Shown: positions 23,291 to 35,275, numbered from the stretch's first letter. The stretch: 64,000 bases of DNA from Heligmosomoides polygyrus polygyrus (GCA_947396885.1 OX377203.1:992001-1056000), one strand, 5' to 3'. The notes: generated from the letters alone by a model not told the origin. Numbers and translations are program-made.

Positions 23291-26200
23291 AAGTGCACAA
23301 TCGCCATGGAAAAGGCTTCAGCTCCAGAAGCTCCAGAGAAATGGCGAATTGTTCAGCGTTCGTTTTCGCCGACGCTGGTTTCGACGTGTGGGTAGCGAAT
23401 TCGCGTGGCACACCACCGTCACAGAAGCACATCGGCTTCGGTCCAGACGAGGCACGATTTTGGAACTTCACGTTCGTTTCATCTTCACTCACTGCCGTTT
23501 CCTTCAAGGCCGGAAAATCTTCGTTTTAGATGGGTGGACATGTCTCACATTGACCTGAATTCTACGATCAATTTCGTGCTGCGAACTACGAACCAGGTAG
23601 GAATTAAAACCGCATGAACGCCTATTTTTATAAGAAACAACTGCTAAGCTGAATCTATTAGTTTAAGCAATGCTCACCGCAGAGCATAATTCATGAAATG
23701 AGTTTTAAGTTTTTCTTGGGAAATTTGCTTTTTGCCTATTTTTTCTTGCTTCGACGCTACTATTATTTCCAGTGTTGCTGTTCGCTTCCCTTAACACGTA
23801 GATTAATATACGTCCGCCAATGAATAAATAGGTTAATAAATAATAACCATGCGAAATAGCTACGGTGTGAGTATTTGCTTGCGATGACCGAGTTCTGATG
23901 TATTTTGAGCGGTCGTGGTTATCAACAGTAAACTGCTGTCCTACGTGTAAATACATATGTCCGCATGTTGTGGCTAACATCTTTCCCAGTGAACTCTATG
24001 GAGAGTAGTAATTGTACGACAAGCCGTAAATCGCCACAGATCACAAGGATTTTCAAGGACAGCCTCTACTACGTCGGCCACTCGCAGGGCACTGTTCTGA
24101 TGTTCGCGAAGCTTGCCGAAGACCCTGACTTCGCTCCTAAGGTCGGTTAGCTGCTGATCTGTTGCTCATCCTTCAGTCGCCCAACGTGGTTATTAGCACC
24201 TGGCCTTCGGACCTTCTACCCTCATCTTCACGTGTTCTAGATTCGCCAGTTCCACGCACTGGCTCCTGTATCGACCGTCTCTCACATCGGAGGACTGTAT
24301 CGTCTGTTCGGTTATCGGCTTATGGACATAGCTGAGGTCCGTTCAACTTCTTGATGCTTAGAAGCCTAAAAATTTTGAAACAACACTCGTCTATTGGGTT
24401 GGAAACCAAGCTCTCGCAGTTTTTTCTAACATTCTGTTCTGAATTTCGCTGAAGTTTTCCTGCATAATGCTACATGCCATACAAACAAACGTTACGTGGA
24501 CCAACCAGTAGCACACTCATCAGACTGAATCGCGATTCGTCCAGGATGCTGATAAAGGCTAAGAATAAAATTAGGAGTCGATGTTGTTTTATTATTCATT
24601 TATTTATTGTTATTTATTGTTTATTGTTATTGTTTTTGTTATTTTATTGCTTTATTATTCATTTATTTATTGATGTATGTTTCGCGTTTTCCCATTTCAA
24701 TTTTTCTCGATTTTAGACCTTCAAAAAAGTGACCTTCGCCGACAGCTCCTTCTTTCTGTTTATGTTTCCGGTTTTTTTTGCATAGCGATGAAAATCTTTC
24801 GAAAAAAGATGAGTTGCCCTACCGAAACGTTTGTTGAGTTTTTTCGTCCATTTTAATTTGCATTAGTTTTCAGGGCACTAAAGTGAAAGTTCAAAACAAA
24901 TTATTTTAATCGACAATTCCTACTCTTTAATTAATTTCTTGGACGTTGAATGTTCTTCGGAACAGAACGTTTTGCTCTATCGAATCTCATGTTTCGTCTA
25001 TTTATCCATGCTGAGTTTTGTCAATTTTTTTTACGAAATATTAAAAATGAGAAAAGTAAATAACACATAAATTTTTTTCACAGAGTGTCATATGCCGTTT
25101 GAAAGAGAATGTTTCATTCTATCAGATCATATGCTGTGTTCCTTAATCCTCCCGAATTTTGCTAATTTTTAAGTCATCAAGATGGAGCGAAAAAAAAAAC
25201 TAAAGAGTAGAAGCTGTTGGTCTTCTGAACACTATACCTTAATGCCTTGAAAATTAACCAAATTCAAAATGAACGAAAAGAGACAAAAACACCCTTGTAG
25301 AGCAAATTCTCTTCCTTCGAATGGTTTATAAAGTTATGCAAAAATTTCAAAAAAAAAAAGACGTTAAAAGAACGGCGGGGCTTAGTTCCCAGCCTAATAT
25401 GTGTGTGTGTTGCCTTCAGTTTCTTCTCCAACGGACTCCCAACTGCCCATTGTCGATACCGAAGTTCGTTCAGAAGATCATCAGCTACTTCTGCAGGTGG
25501 GATCACCTCCATTCCTCGTTTATTATGGGGTTTAGGAAAGTCCTCTTCCAGTCTGCCAGTCGCGCAAGGAGTTTGCACTCTGGACATAGGCTTCTTCGAC
25601 GGTGCTGAGAAGCTCTTCAACAGGGTATGTGCCCTTCTGCCATAAAAGATGCTCCATACATGTTAGCAGTAGTCTTCCTTTCAAGACACGGGTTGGCGTC
25701 TACCTCTGCCATATCCCAGCGGCAACGTCCACCAAAAACCTCCTGCATTGGGTACAGGTAAGGAGCAATTGAGGCGCTTAGATTCTTGGTTACCCAATGC
25801 TGAATTTTGACCGGGGGGAGAATATTTCAGGTGGTGAAATCGCGAAAACTGCAAAAATTCGACTACGGCGAAGAAGGTAATATCCGAGAATATGGCGAGG
25901 TGGGGCTAAAGCTTCTATTATTTCTTCCCCTGACTTTAATTCTTATTGAATATCGTATTATTTGTACTGAAGCAGGCCTGGAGCTGAGCCTAAACCTTTC
26001 AGAAAACCCCACCAGTTTACGATCTGCGGAAAATTCGGACGCCAACGTATTTGTACTGGAGCAAGGACGACATATTGGCTGACGTTGACGACATACGGTG
26101 AGCATAGATGCTTCGAAGTGACCGCTTCGTCAGTGGATACATTTTTACTTTAAAAAATCACAAAAAGTGTTGAATTAGGCCAAAGACGAGCTATGAAGAA

Positions 26201-27740
26201 TCGCTGTCCTAACATGTGGCACAGACAGAAGGTGTCGCATCGCTTTCGCATTGATCGAATCGATTTTGGGTTCAATCCCACACTCAAACTGCTCGGCTCT
26301 TTATTTAGAGCAATAATTAACCACCAAACGTTTTCTCAAGACCTGTTCATAGTTCGCGACAAGAGCGACTGATCGTCCAGGTGAAATATCGATTTTTTCG
26401 GCCGTCGCCCGACACTAATCGATATCCATATTTTGCACGAGACTTCTACTCATTCAACACACCATCTTCACGAAGAATTTGACACTTTTGAAATCAGAAC
26501 ACATTTTCGAACTGAACTAGATACTTTTCAAATCAAATTGAACACTCTTCTAAGCAAGCTTGACCTCTGAAATCAAGCTGGACCTACCTTAAATCAAAAT
26601 GAACTCTTTCCACAATAAAATGGAGACTTTACAAAACGGTTAGGGTTGTTATTATTACTTAACTTCACCGAACATTTTGAAATCTTCTTTTGAATTTTTC
26701 AATTCAGCTTTCCCAATAAGAGAATAGAATGTTTGAAATATTATAAAATTTTCATTTTTTAGTAAAAATAATCAATTGAATTCTGTTTTCAAGCACAGGA
26801 AAGCAGCAGTCATATAGGCTATTAAAAAACAGATCGCGCCGTGCACTGAGACGTATTTTATTCGAAAAAATTGAGGAACATATACACTATCGATCAAATA
26901 CAAACTGTGACATGCTAGACGTGTGTGGCCTCTCCTTTTAGTATGCTGAAAATTGAGAAATTGAAAACTTCTGCGCTATGAAACATGCCTAAAAACATTT
27001 ATTCCCATCAAAAACACGATTTTTTATAAAATTTCAAACGGTTTGTGGTCAAATGTTTGTAAAGATAAATTTTAAAAAATTCAAACAAAGTTATAAAATT
27101 TTCCTGGAACAAAAAAATCTAACCGTCTCAGTGAGCCTCTTCTTTAATTTGGAAAACTCTTGATATGAAAGACTTTTAGTTTAACTTTAAAAGCACAAAG
27201 GCTGCTTAGAAGAGCGTCAAACTTAATTTGAAAACTGATCAATTTGATTTGAAAAAAACGTACTATTTGATGTAAACTGTCAATTTGGTAAAGAGGTGTC
27301 CAATTTGACTTGAAAATGGTCTAAACGCAGACTTCAGTCGGCGCATATCGAAAAAATGGCATATTTTGCGTCTTCTAAAGTCAGTCCTTGTTCTCAATTC
27401 TTTGAAACTCGAAAAAATAAATGTTCCAACGATTAAGGCACAAATGATAGGTTTTTCCCAGAAGAACCTGAAACATGCAGAAAAACGGTGGTATGCTAGA
27501 GATGAAGCGGTCCCCTGAAGCCTTTTTCTGTGGAATTTAAAAACCACGGCTTCCAGGGAGACGATCTTAACGGCGATGAACGAGACGATCAAAGGCAGCT
27601 TCGAACTGCCGCACTACTCACACATCGACTTCGTCTTCGCACTGAATGCGACCGCGGACCTCTACCAGCCGATCGTCGCCGAGATGCTGAGGGATCACAA
27701 CTCTCTGAAAATGCTGGAGATGAATAAAGTGCACATTTAA
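23291..27740 (+). CDS. acid lipase family alpha/beta hydrolase (lipl-like), 5' partial
   Basis: A predicted secreted or lysosomal triglyceride/cholesteryl-ester lipase of the acid-lipase family. Exons that agree in phase: 23,291-23,471; 23,530-23,596; 24,058-24,141; 24,241-24,336; 25,420-25,496; 25,552-25,624; 25,686-25,757; 25,831-25,899; 26,003-26,097; 27,557-27,740. The first encodes FADAGFDVWVANSRG and PDEARFWNF. The third carries the nucleophile elbow YVGHSQGT. Then come HALAPVSTVSHIGG, LCHIPAATSTKNLLHWVQ, LQKFDYG, the acid-residue exon YLYWSKDDILADVDDI, and the last exon with the catalytic His in HYSHIDFVF, ending at TAA. About 332 residues are visible. Families of this type are near 400, so roughly 60-70 N-terminal residues, including any signal peptide, are missing. 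Intron 9 is swollen by a foldback element. The first visible exon departs from the usual HGL motif (RHGKG), so it may be a diverged or decaying gene. Confidence 0.88.
26343..26440. repeat. half of a TTCATAGTTCG-ended foldback in lipase intron 9
   Basis: GACCTGTTCATAGTTCGCGA then CAAGAGCGACTGATCGTCC matches the left arm of copies at 45.4 and 55.4 kb. The right arm is missing or replaced by the adjacent large foldback. Confidence 0.6.
26455..27325. mobile_element. large foldback with GTGTCCAATTTGACTTG ends (copy 1, lipase intron 9)
   Basis: The left side has repeated AAATCAAATTGAACACT-like units and the right side has the complementary GTGTCCAATTTGACTTGAAA near 27,298. AAAACGGTTAGG near 26,634 faces CTAACCGTCTCAG near 27,120. 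The interior contains AGATCGCGCCGTGCAC, shared by the copies at 37.2, 38.6 and 40.6 kb. There is no coding capacity. It lies wholly inside an intron. Confidence 0.8.
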
Positions 27741-27752
27741 TGGCCGGTTCGG

Positions 27753-27758
27753 AATAAA
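27753..27758 (+). terminator. polyadenylation signal of the lipase gene
   Basis: AATAAA lies 13 bases after the lipase stop codon, a usual position for a short nematode 3' UTR. Confidence 0.6.
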
Positions 27759-29049
27759 TCATTGTGACATATTTCCGAAGCACGGCGCGAACAGCTCGTA
27801 GCTACATCAGCGAGCTCCTGGATATTTGGTTATTTACTTATGGTTAGTTCATGCACTCGACCATAGAAGAAGGAACAACTGCAGCCACAGTGAATAGTGT
27901 AGAACAGCGCAGTCTCTCTAGAAGCGAAAGGTCGAAGCAAGTCTTTCAAGAAGAAGCATCCACAAAGAGAAACGAAACTACCCTAGCTGCTCACTTTAGG
28001 CTGAAAATAACACGACAAATAAGTAAATTTGGAATCGCACGTGGTTAACACTACCAGAAAAATCCTCTGGAAGTTTGTACTCCACTACAGTTTAGGTGAC
28101 TTACGATTCACGAAAGTTCAAATTTCATTCATGCACACGTCCGATGTCAAATGGCATGCTAATCGATAAAGTCCGAAATTTCGTAAATCGTAGGTCGTCA
28201 TTACGACAAAATCGCCGTAAATCGTAAGGCCCCGTTTATACCTCGTCGATGATGAGCCGATGAACCCTGATGAGCCCTGCAGTACCGATTTATCCGGCTG
28301 TCGGCGGTTGCAAGGGCGAAGCAGCCATTTTTAAGCTATTCTGATATTTTTCACAATGAAATGTGAATAAGGAAAGACTTTAAAAATTCGCTGTGTGAAC
28401 AAAAATTGAGAAGAGTGGATACGTGCGAATTAGTGCATCAGCCATGATTTTTAATCACAAGGAGACCTTGGGTGGCTACTAGAGGGGAGTTTTTAGAGAG
28501 TATTCAGGGGGTCAAGTTCTCGACGATCTTCGCCGACTCCTGCGGTCCATTGGAGTCGAGCGCGAAAAAGAAAAATAGTTTTCCGCATGGTTTGTCTAGG
28601 AGACGGTGGTGTGAAATTGACACGAATTTAGGCGAAAAATCGTTTTCAATGCACATAACTAGTGTTCTAGCCTGACCTTCGTGGTGGGCGTAGCCTCCTG
28701 GCCTACGTCAGATCTACAATATGGGATAGGGCGCCTTTTCCGAACGTCTGGGATTTTTTTGGGGAATTCTAGGGCTCTTTGACGTACCCGACCCCGAAAA
28801 TAACTTACCTAATGCGTAAGTTATTTCGGGCCGGCCGCGCACCGAGAGTAGTGCTTTAGAGGCGGAGTGCGCGAGGAAGCGCGAGGGATTTCCCGTGCTG
28901 AGCGGCCGGCCTGTAAACAACCTTCCGTTAAGTAAGTGATTCCAGCGGCAAGGGCCGGAGGAAATGGTTTATTTTGGGCGTATTTTGTAGCGTAAGACAC
29001 TGAAAATCAAGCCGTATATGGAAGCGGCCGTGGCGCATTTACCTGTGTG
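27759..29049. other. intergenic; TACGATTTACG-rich patch and a hairpin
   Basis: At 28,100-28,225 the motif CGTAAATCGTA and variants recur, as they do near 53.03-53.1 kb. At 28,794-28,831 CCGAAAATAACTTAC pairs with GTAAGTTATTTCGG. A single GGCCCCGTTTATACCTCGTC foldback end lies at 28,228. No gene was recognised. Confidence 0.5.
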
Positions 29050-30000
29050 GGTTTGGCGGGTTGAGATTGAGCTCTTCATGGCTTTTACAGCGATTTTAGT
29101 GAACCTTTGCAAATTTCGCTGCGTTGGCGGCCAAAGAACCTCATTTTTTTGCAGGACTCAGTTATCGGATCGGGAATATTCGTAAGACTTAAGTGCAGTG
29201 GAACACGGCGAATCCAACGGTATGCAAAATGTTCGTGGAACTTGAGTTTTCGGTCCCTATTGGCAGTTTTAGTCCCAAAAACCGGCAATTTTGCTGTGGG
29301 TGCCGCCAAAGGACCCATTTCTTGCCAAATAACCCCGATTTTTGAGGGGTTCAGATATCGGATCGGGGAAATTCGTAAGACTTAAGTGCAGTGGAACACG
29401 CCGAATCCAACGGTATGCAAAATGTTCGTGGAACTTGAGTTTTCGGTCCCTATTGGCAGTTTTAGTCCCAAAAACCGGCAATTTTGCTGTGGGTGCCGCC
29501 AAAGGACCCCATTTCTTGCCAAATAACCCCGATTTTTGAGGGGTTCAGATATCGGATCGGGGAAATTCGTAAGACTTAAGTGCAGTGGAACACGCCGAAT
29601 CCAACGGTATGCAAAACGTTCGTGGAACTTGAGTTTTTCGGTCCCTGTCAGCAGTTTTATTCTGTAAAATCGCCAGTTTTGCGGATGGTGCCCCAAAGGA
29701 CCTCCATTTGCGCGGGATTCAGATATTGGATTGGGACTATTCGTAGGACTTAAGTGCAGTGGAACAAGGCAAATCCAACGGTGTGCGAAATTTTGGCGGG
29801 TATTGAGCTTTTCAGGCACTTTTAGCGGCTTTAGGCTATAAAATCGCCAATTTTGCGGTTGGTGCCGCCAAGGGGCCTCCATTTGCGCGCGAAAACCTCA
29901 TTTTTAGCAGGACTCAGTTATCGGATCGGGGATATTCGTAAGACTTAAGTGCAGTGGAACACGGCAAATCCAGCGGTGTGCGAATGTGCCACCGCAAATC
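29050..30000. repeat. ~193-bp tandem repeat, about five units
   Basis: The landmark CGTAAGACTTAAGTGCAGTG recurs at about 29,181, 29,374, 29,568, 29,742 (one change) and 29,937, giving spacings of about 193, 194, 174 and 195. Units two and three are almost identical and the outer ones are more diverged. The minus strand is open for 166 codons, but unit lengths are not all multiples of three and the encoded repeats change frame, so coding is unlikely. Confidence 0.9.
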
Positions 30001-30115
30001 ACTCATTGTACGGTCAAATACGCATTCAACTCGCCTCCACGACATCTCGTAGAAGTAGGATGCGTGGCGCATCCCTAAAGAGATCGACTAACGCTCCTGT
30101 ATATTTCTTATCCCT
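29985..30115 (+). repeat. tRNA-derived SINE, tail fragment
   Basis: CCACCGCAAATCACTCATTG and CTCGTAGAAGTAGGATGCGT followed by GGCGCATCCC match the SINE tail. It abuts the end of the tandem repeat array. Confidence 0.7.
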
Positions 30116-30507
30116 ATCCAAAACGCCTCTAACCTCTAACGCCTCTAACGTTTTGTGCGTCTAAGTCTTAGGTTTGCGGGCAGTATCCTGACGAAGACCT
30201 CCAACTCTTCGTATGATAGTATCATTATCAGGGCTTCCACATCTATCGCTGTTACCGATTTTTTACATAGAGATAACTATTTGAGATTGAAGTTGGATAG
30301 GTGCCTATGTTAGATGATCTGCGTCATGAATTTCAACACTGCAGCTCTGCGGACAGTTTCAATCTCCCAGAAGACATTTTAATAAAATGATGCACTTAAT
30401 AAACCGGAGATTTTTAGTGGAAAAATTGAGGTCCAAGCTATGCTTAGATTTTTGCTAAGTTAATATTGTGTAATTTTGACAGAACAAATATTTTAACACA
30501 TTTGAAT
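30116..30507. other. no gene recognised
   Basis: AT-rich, motif-free. Confidence 0.4.
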
Positions 30508-30703
30508 AAACCTGGCGCGACTGGTAGAGAGATCATATGTCGTTAGGGGATGTTTCGTTGCGATCAAAACTCTTGTGCCAGGCGGGATTCGAACGTGCCA
30601 CTTTTATTTTCTGGGCAGCGATGCTACAGAGCCCTACAGAAAGTACGGGTTCGAGTCGTAGCTGGCGCGAGAGTATTGATCGCAACGAAACGTCCTGCAA
30701 CAA
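30508..30703. repeat. inverted pair of tRNA-like arms
   Basis: GATGTTTCGTTGCGATCAAA at 30,547 is inverted as TTGATCGCAACGAAACGTCC ending near 30,693. Each arm carries a T-arm-like sequence: GGGATTCGAAC on one side and GGGTTCGAGTC on the other. TGGCGCGACTGGTAGAGAG at 30,512 resembles an A box. No complete tRNA cloverleaf can be drawn, so this is probably a tRNA-derived repeat rather than a tRNA gene. Confidence 0.5.
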
Positions 30704-30821
30704 CAGAGTGAATCTTCATTTTTGTATTCAACAGCAGGTTCGAAGCTGCTAAAGCAAAAAGATCGTTTGTGATGCCAACCGCCGATTTTTTGAGTGAATA
30801 GTGAATCAGCTGAAAAGATAA

Positions 30822-30975
30822 CGCGTGGTAGCGCAGCCCGAGTAGGTGCCGACCGTGCTGTGCACCCGATTCCTGCTTCCGATTTCACCCCTACTCCAAC
30901 GAAGCCCCTCGGTCGGTGAACTGGTAACAGATTTGTCTGTCTTGTCACGCGACTGCGAATAAGGATAATCGCCGA
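30822..30975 (+). repeat. tRNA-derived SINE, head fragment
   Basis: GCGTGGTAGCGCAGCCCGAG, then CTTCCGATTTCACCCC (a degenerate B-box region) and GTCGGTGAACTGGTAACAG. The tail is missing. Confidence 0.65.
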
Positions 30976-31019
30976 ATATAACGCGAGCCATGCCCAGCGC
31001 CGCCCTCTTTCAAGTGCCA

Positions 31020-31190
31020 CTTAGGGCCGGTTTATAGTCCACGGCGGGAACGACTTGTCGCCCGGGAAAGCGGACATATCGATTTTTGCCCTGTGATGAA
31101 TTTCGGCGCCGGTGTGCGGCCCGGTGCCGGCATAAGGCCCATGCACACTTCTGCGACAGCGCGGCGCGGCCATGATGAAGCATAGGGCCG
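31020..31190. repeat. fragments of two foldback families
   Basis: AGGGCCGGTTTATAGTCCAC at 31,022 is a TTTATA-type end. AAGGCCCATGCACACTTCTG followed by CGACAGCGCGGC near 31,134 is the left arm of the inner element at 34.56-34.87 kb. No right arms were found. Confidence 0.55.
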
Positions 31191-32003
31191 CGACGGCCGC
31201 GGAAGACTTGCCATCGCGAAGCCAAAACGTGGAGCGCAACGAGTGCCAAGATCGATACCTCATCGGACGATGTCGGCGGGGTCCGCTGGACGGCTGGACC
31301 CTTTCAGGCCATTTTGATCGCGGCTGATCATCATGATTGGAAACACGGTAACGTATAGGAATTAAGAAAAGGAATTGGAACAACAGGAGGGATAGCGACA
31401 GGGCTGGTGTACTCCGAATCCGCTCTTCCGCTATCAGCTCTTCCCTGTCCGTTTTCCACGCCGACAAACGAGAGCGAATCGGGACATTTCTTCTCTTCAT
31501 TGCTCAGCGATGACGCCGCTAGGTTGATCACTGGATTTTTTCCAAACCCGAAAGAGCTCTGTACCACCTTACTTCACTTCTCTGTGCCAACAGTTGTCAC
31601 GGTGATCATCCCTGGCGCATGCCAGAGTGGAGCGTTGCCGATACGGAACTCGACGTGATGGCCCTCTAAGAGGTGCTCAACCTTCAAGACCGAACGGTAT
31701 TCACATCCTCTGACGGATTTGGCATCTTCTCTCTATCTTATTCCTATAAATGTGGAGTAGCCAAACAATAAACACAGTAGACATTCAAGATTTCTGATTG
31801 CTAGGGCAAGGTGTTTCTTCCGAACTACTGTGAGGAACTGACAGATACGGTCAGAAGACCAGAGATTTACCTCACAAGGCTGGCGTAAGACCTTGATACA
31901 TCCGGAAAGAAAGCGCGGAAGTACTTCATCGAAAGGAAAGTACTCCAAAGTTGACGCGGCGGCAAACGATACCTCTGATAGGATGAGGTGGTGACAGATC
32001 ACC
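31191..32003. other. intergenic with a block-H fragment
   Basis: TTCAGGCCATTTTGATCGCG near 31,305 and GCCAACAGTTGTCACGGTGA near 31,588 match the repeated block H seen at 42.1-43.0, 47.2-47.7 and 56.6-57.4 kb. No intact gene was recognised. Confidence 0.5.
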
Positions 32004-32166
32004 AGGGGCCAGATTCATCAAGCGCTTACCAGCCGGTAACGATATATCTGTTGTCGTGTCCGTATCTCTGTATCCCTTATCTCTCTGTATCACATACTAC
32101 ATAGGCCGGTATAGTGAATCCGCAGTGAGCTGATACCAGCGGTATCGTTGATGAATCTGGCCCCAG
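32004..32166. mobile_element. GGGGCC-ended MITE
   Basis: GGGGCCAGATTCATCAAGCG at the left and GTTGATGAATCTGGCCCC at the right are inverted. This is the cleanest copy of the family. Confidence 0.85.
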
Positions 32167-34404
32167 AACTGCGACCGCGCGTATTGAAAGCTCAGGAGAA
32201 GAAAATCATCCATAGAATTTTTGGAGGATTGTGGTCTTCAATTGACATCTAAGCGGTGTTCCCCAGTTTGAAGAAGACGTCGCTGAGCTCTAGTCACACT
32301 CGTCATGGCTCAAATGGAAAGAGCAGCGAATCCTGATAACCTTTAACTACACGAAATGGCTGATGGGTTGCACTGAGCTATGCTGAGATATACTGCGCTA
32401 TTATTCGTTACCAAGCGCATCTCTGAGCTCATAGCCGGTTGAGGAACGTTGTCTTCTTCTTCAACCACTTCAGAAACCGAGAACGGAGGCGAGGGAGAGC
32501 TAAGTGTGAAGCATGGACTTCAGCAGAACTGGATATGTACTTTATCTGAAGGATGGTTCTCGCCGTTGCCGGAAACTGTTCTACAGCTTGTTCCGCACTA
32601 AAACAGCAACCCTTTTAGCTGCAGGACATCAGTTCCAGTCCAAGTGCCTTCCAATTTCCACCCGTCCCTCTCGGTCTCTTCAGAAGTGGAAGAAGGTCGG
32701 TGTACGTGAAGTATTTCGTCATCCTCATATCAATTCGATCGTGGCTGCTCTGGTCACGATGCCCTTTTCCTGATAACTCCCGCCCTTCAGTTTCGGTATT
32801 TCGTCATTACTGTGGCAGCCGTAGCTCTCCTCCTCTGGCTGGTAGAGACTGCTATTCAACACCTTGGTGTCGGGTTTGAGCAGTACACGTCTCGAGGCCT
32901 AATTCGGTGTGCTGTCCATTTTCTCTTACGGGGCCATCCGTTGTCATTCGCATGTACTCTGTGAACTTGATTTTGTTGTGATTTTGGATGAAAGCGCTAG
33001 AATAGGGGTTGGCTGTTCAAAGGTCTGCTCATAGACCGCGACAATAGACAACAGATCGAATGATGCTGAGTGATTCCCGACAGAGGGTGTGCGCGTAAGC
33101 GAAATTTGAAAATTCGCAAATGGCAGCTACGAAAAAAATAGTCGTGATCGCAAGGCGTAAGAGGTATCTGACGTGTAGTGACGCTAAATCTCTAGAATGT
33201 TTTTTTCCTTCTAAAGGTCCTTGAAGCAATCCAATATTTGTTTTTGCCGCTATTTTGTCGTTGGTTTTCTACCTAACTAACCGGACATCTCTCAGAATGA
33301 ACAGAGCACCTTCTAAGAAAGTCTAAATGATTTGATGACTTAAAAACTTCACCTCAAATTAGAACACATAAATGGTGACCAATTAAAAAACACAGCTATA
33401 AAATTTGCTCCCGTTCCGCCAACGTTTATATTGCTTGTAAATGCACTTTAGCAGAAGTCACTGTTAAAACTAAAGTATAAATGCAAATTATTGAAAAGCT
33501 GACCAGCCCAGCGAAAACAGCGTTCGCTCAAGTTGCACAAGTAACATCGTCTACTGAGCGAACGCATGGCATAACCCCAGCGTATGACGCGAGAAAGGTT
33601 TTTTCGCTTTTTTTTTTTGAAATGAACTTTGGTGCATCCTGCTGCAGACGGATAGGAAAAACGCGGTACGATCACATTTTCTGGACTGCACAGTCCGACT
33701 AGATATGTTTTACGAGCCCTTTGAAACCACTTTTGGAGTAGCCATTTGCAGGGAGTCTCCGATAGTGAGTAGTCTTACGTTAATTCAGGGTACTGCTCAA
33801 AAAAAATGTTGAAAATTCAAGCCGAAAAATATGTTGCGGACGAGTGTATGGCCCAACTACTACATGTTCCACTCGTCAGAATAGTCCGGCTTCTTCGGTG
33901 CTCGCAATACGATTACGATTACTTCTATCTATAGTTATGGTCACTGAAAAGAATGTGCGCATTTTTGACATCCTATGGCTGCTATACAGTAGTGTAGACA
34001 AAGCGGACTAAATGACGAATATTCGACTCGAACGGAGCATGACGGGAAGATAAAATAACTGAGAAGTAAGCATGCTATCCGGGTGGAAAAAGCTCCTTCC
34101 TATCAGCACTACAGCTGTGAACGAAAATGAAACCGAAGGCGTAGTTTGTGAAGCCATTTCCATGTGTTTTGAACAAAAAGCTGTTCTGTGTTACTTCCGT
34201 ATTTCCATGTCTCGTATTTCGATTTTCGACCATTTTCCAGATGATTCGTTCTTTTCGTTCTTTGTTTTTCTCCAAAAAACTTGTGCACATCCCTGGTCGA
34301 CACGTATCCTGAATCATAGCTTTTTAGGACATGCTCTATCGTCGGCAGTAATAAATCGTGAAAACATAACTTCGTGGAGAAACGGACGTAGCTACCAACC
34401 AATT
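32167..34404. other. no gene recognised
   Basis: Short ORFs only on both strands. The 197-codon plus-strand ORF starting at 34,072 runs into the ATA microsatellite and the foldback that follows, and shows no domain. Confidence 0.45.
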
Positions 34405-34410
34405 ATGATG

Positions 34411-34444
<34 letters not shown>
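34405..34444. repeat. ATA microsatellite
   Basis: About a dozen uninterrupted ATA units, with looser AAT/AAC units following to 34,470. It encodes the poly-Ile run of a spurious ORF. Confidence 0.9.
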
Positions 34445-34445
<1 letters not shown>

Positions 34446-34481
34446 CAATAGTGGTAATAATAATAACTCTATTACATGGTA

Positions 34482-34922
34482 TAAGGTCCTGTTTATACTT
34501 CCGACGCAGGAGAGTGCCCAAATTGATCGATCGCGGCGCTCGATCAATGTGGCCACCATAAGGCCCGTGCACACTTCTGCGACACCGCGGCGCGGCAAGT
34601 GGGGCGACGGCGACCTCCGCGAAATCCGGCGGTCGCGGCGCGGGCGCGTTAGAGCACCGTTTTAGGCAGCGGAACCGACGTACCCGTGGATGCCGCGCCC
34701 CGAGGGATGGTTTGAACCATTCCAGCCTGCGGCACTCAGCGCGGCGTCGCCGCGACAGTCGCAAGAGTGCGCATGCCCCTCCCCGCGGCACGCGTCGCAG
34801 TGTCGCGCCGCGGCCGTCGCGGCCCTATGCTTCATCATGGCTGCGCCGCGCTGTCGCAGAAGTGTGCATGGGCCTATACGTGGCGTCGCGTCGCTCGGTG
34901 TCGAAGTATAAACGGGCCTTAA
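34482..34922. mobile_element. TTTATACTTC-ended foldback containing a second foldback
   Basis: Outer ends AAGGTCCTGTTTATACTTC and GAAGTATAAACGGGCCTT are inverted. Inside, AGGCCCGTGCACACTTCTGC (34,560) is inverted as GCAGAAGTGTGCATGGGCCT (ending 34,876). The inner element is about 315 bp and GC-rich (GCGGCGCGGC arms). A half copy of the inner element is near 31.13 kb. Confidence 0.85.
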
Positions 34923-35275
34923 GCCATACATTAGAGAAACACGGCACTAAATTAAAAAGACACCGTGATCAAGAAAGTGTAAAAAAGCAACTTCCTTCCA
35001 GTCATATGTTTCAAAGAGCTGAAAACCTGCTTGAAAGCGCAAAAATTGTATTTTAAAGAAAAATATGAAGATTCTCTTCGCTGTAAAAAAAAACCTGACC
35101 TTTGTAGTTGTGGGGCACATTTGTCTTCAAAATACAATTTCTACATCGTGGGCAGGTTTTTGGAATATAAGAAGGAAATTGCTTCTTTTCTAAAACTTTG
35201 ATGATCATGTTGTCTTATTCATTTAGTACCGTGTTTTTTCTAACGGAAATAGATCTTTTCCGAAGCATCTCTGGT
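34923..35275. other. no gene recognised
   Basis: AT-rich with no motif. Confidence 0.4.

Noticed and set aside
26220..26300. tRNA gene (GGGTTCAATCCCAC with GTCGCATCGC upstream)
   Set aside because: Only the T-arm-like part is convincing; no acceptor stem or anticodon stem can be paired.
29382..29882. 166-codon repetitive minus-strand ORF
   Set aside because: It follows the ~193-bp tandem repeat. Unit lengths are not consistently multiples of three, so the frame is not kept from unit to unit.
29050..30000. CRISPR-like array
   Set aside because: Units are ~193 bp without spacer structure and the genome is eukaryotic; this is a tandem repeat.
34072..34665. 197-codon plus-strand ORF with poly-Ile
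   Set aside because: It reads through an ATA microsatellite and into a foldback element; no domain.
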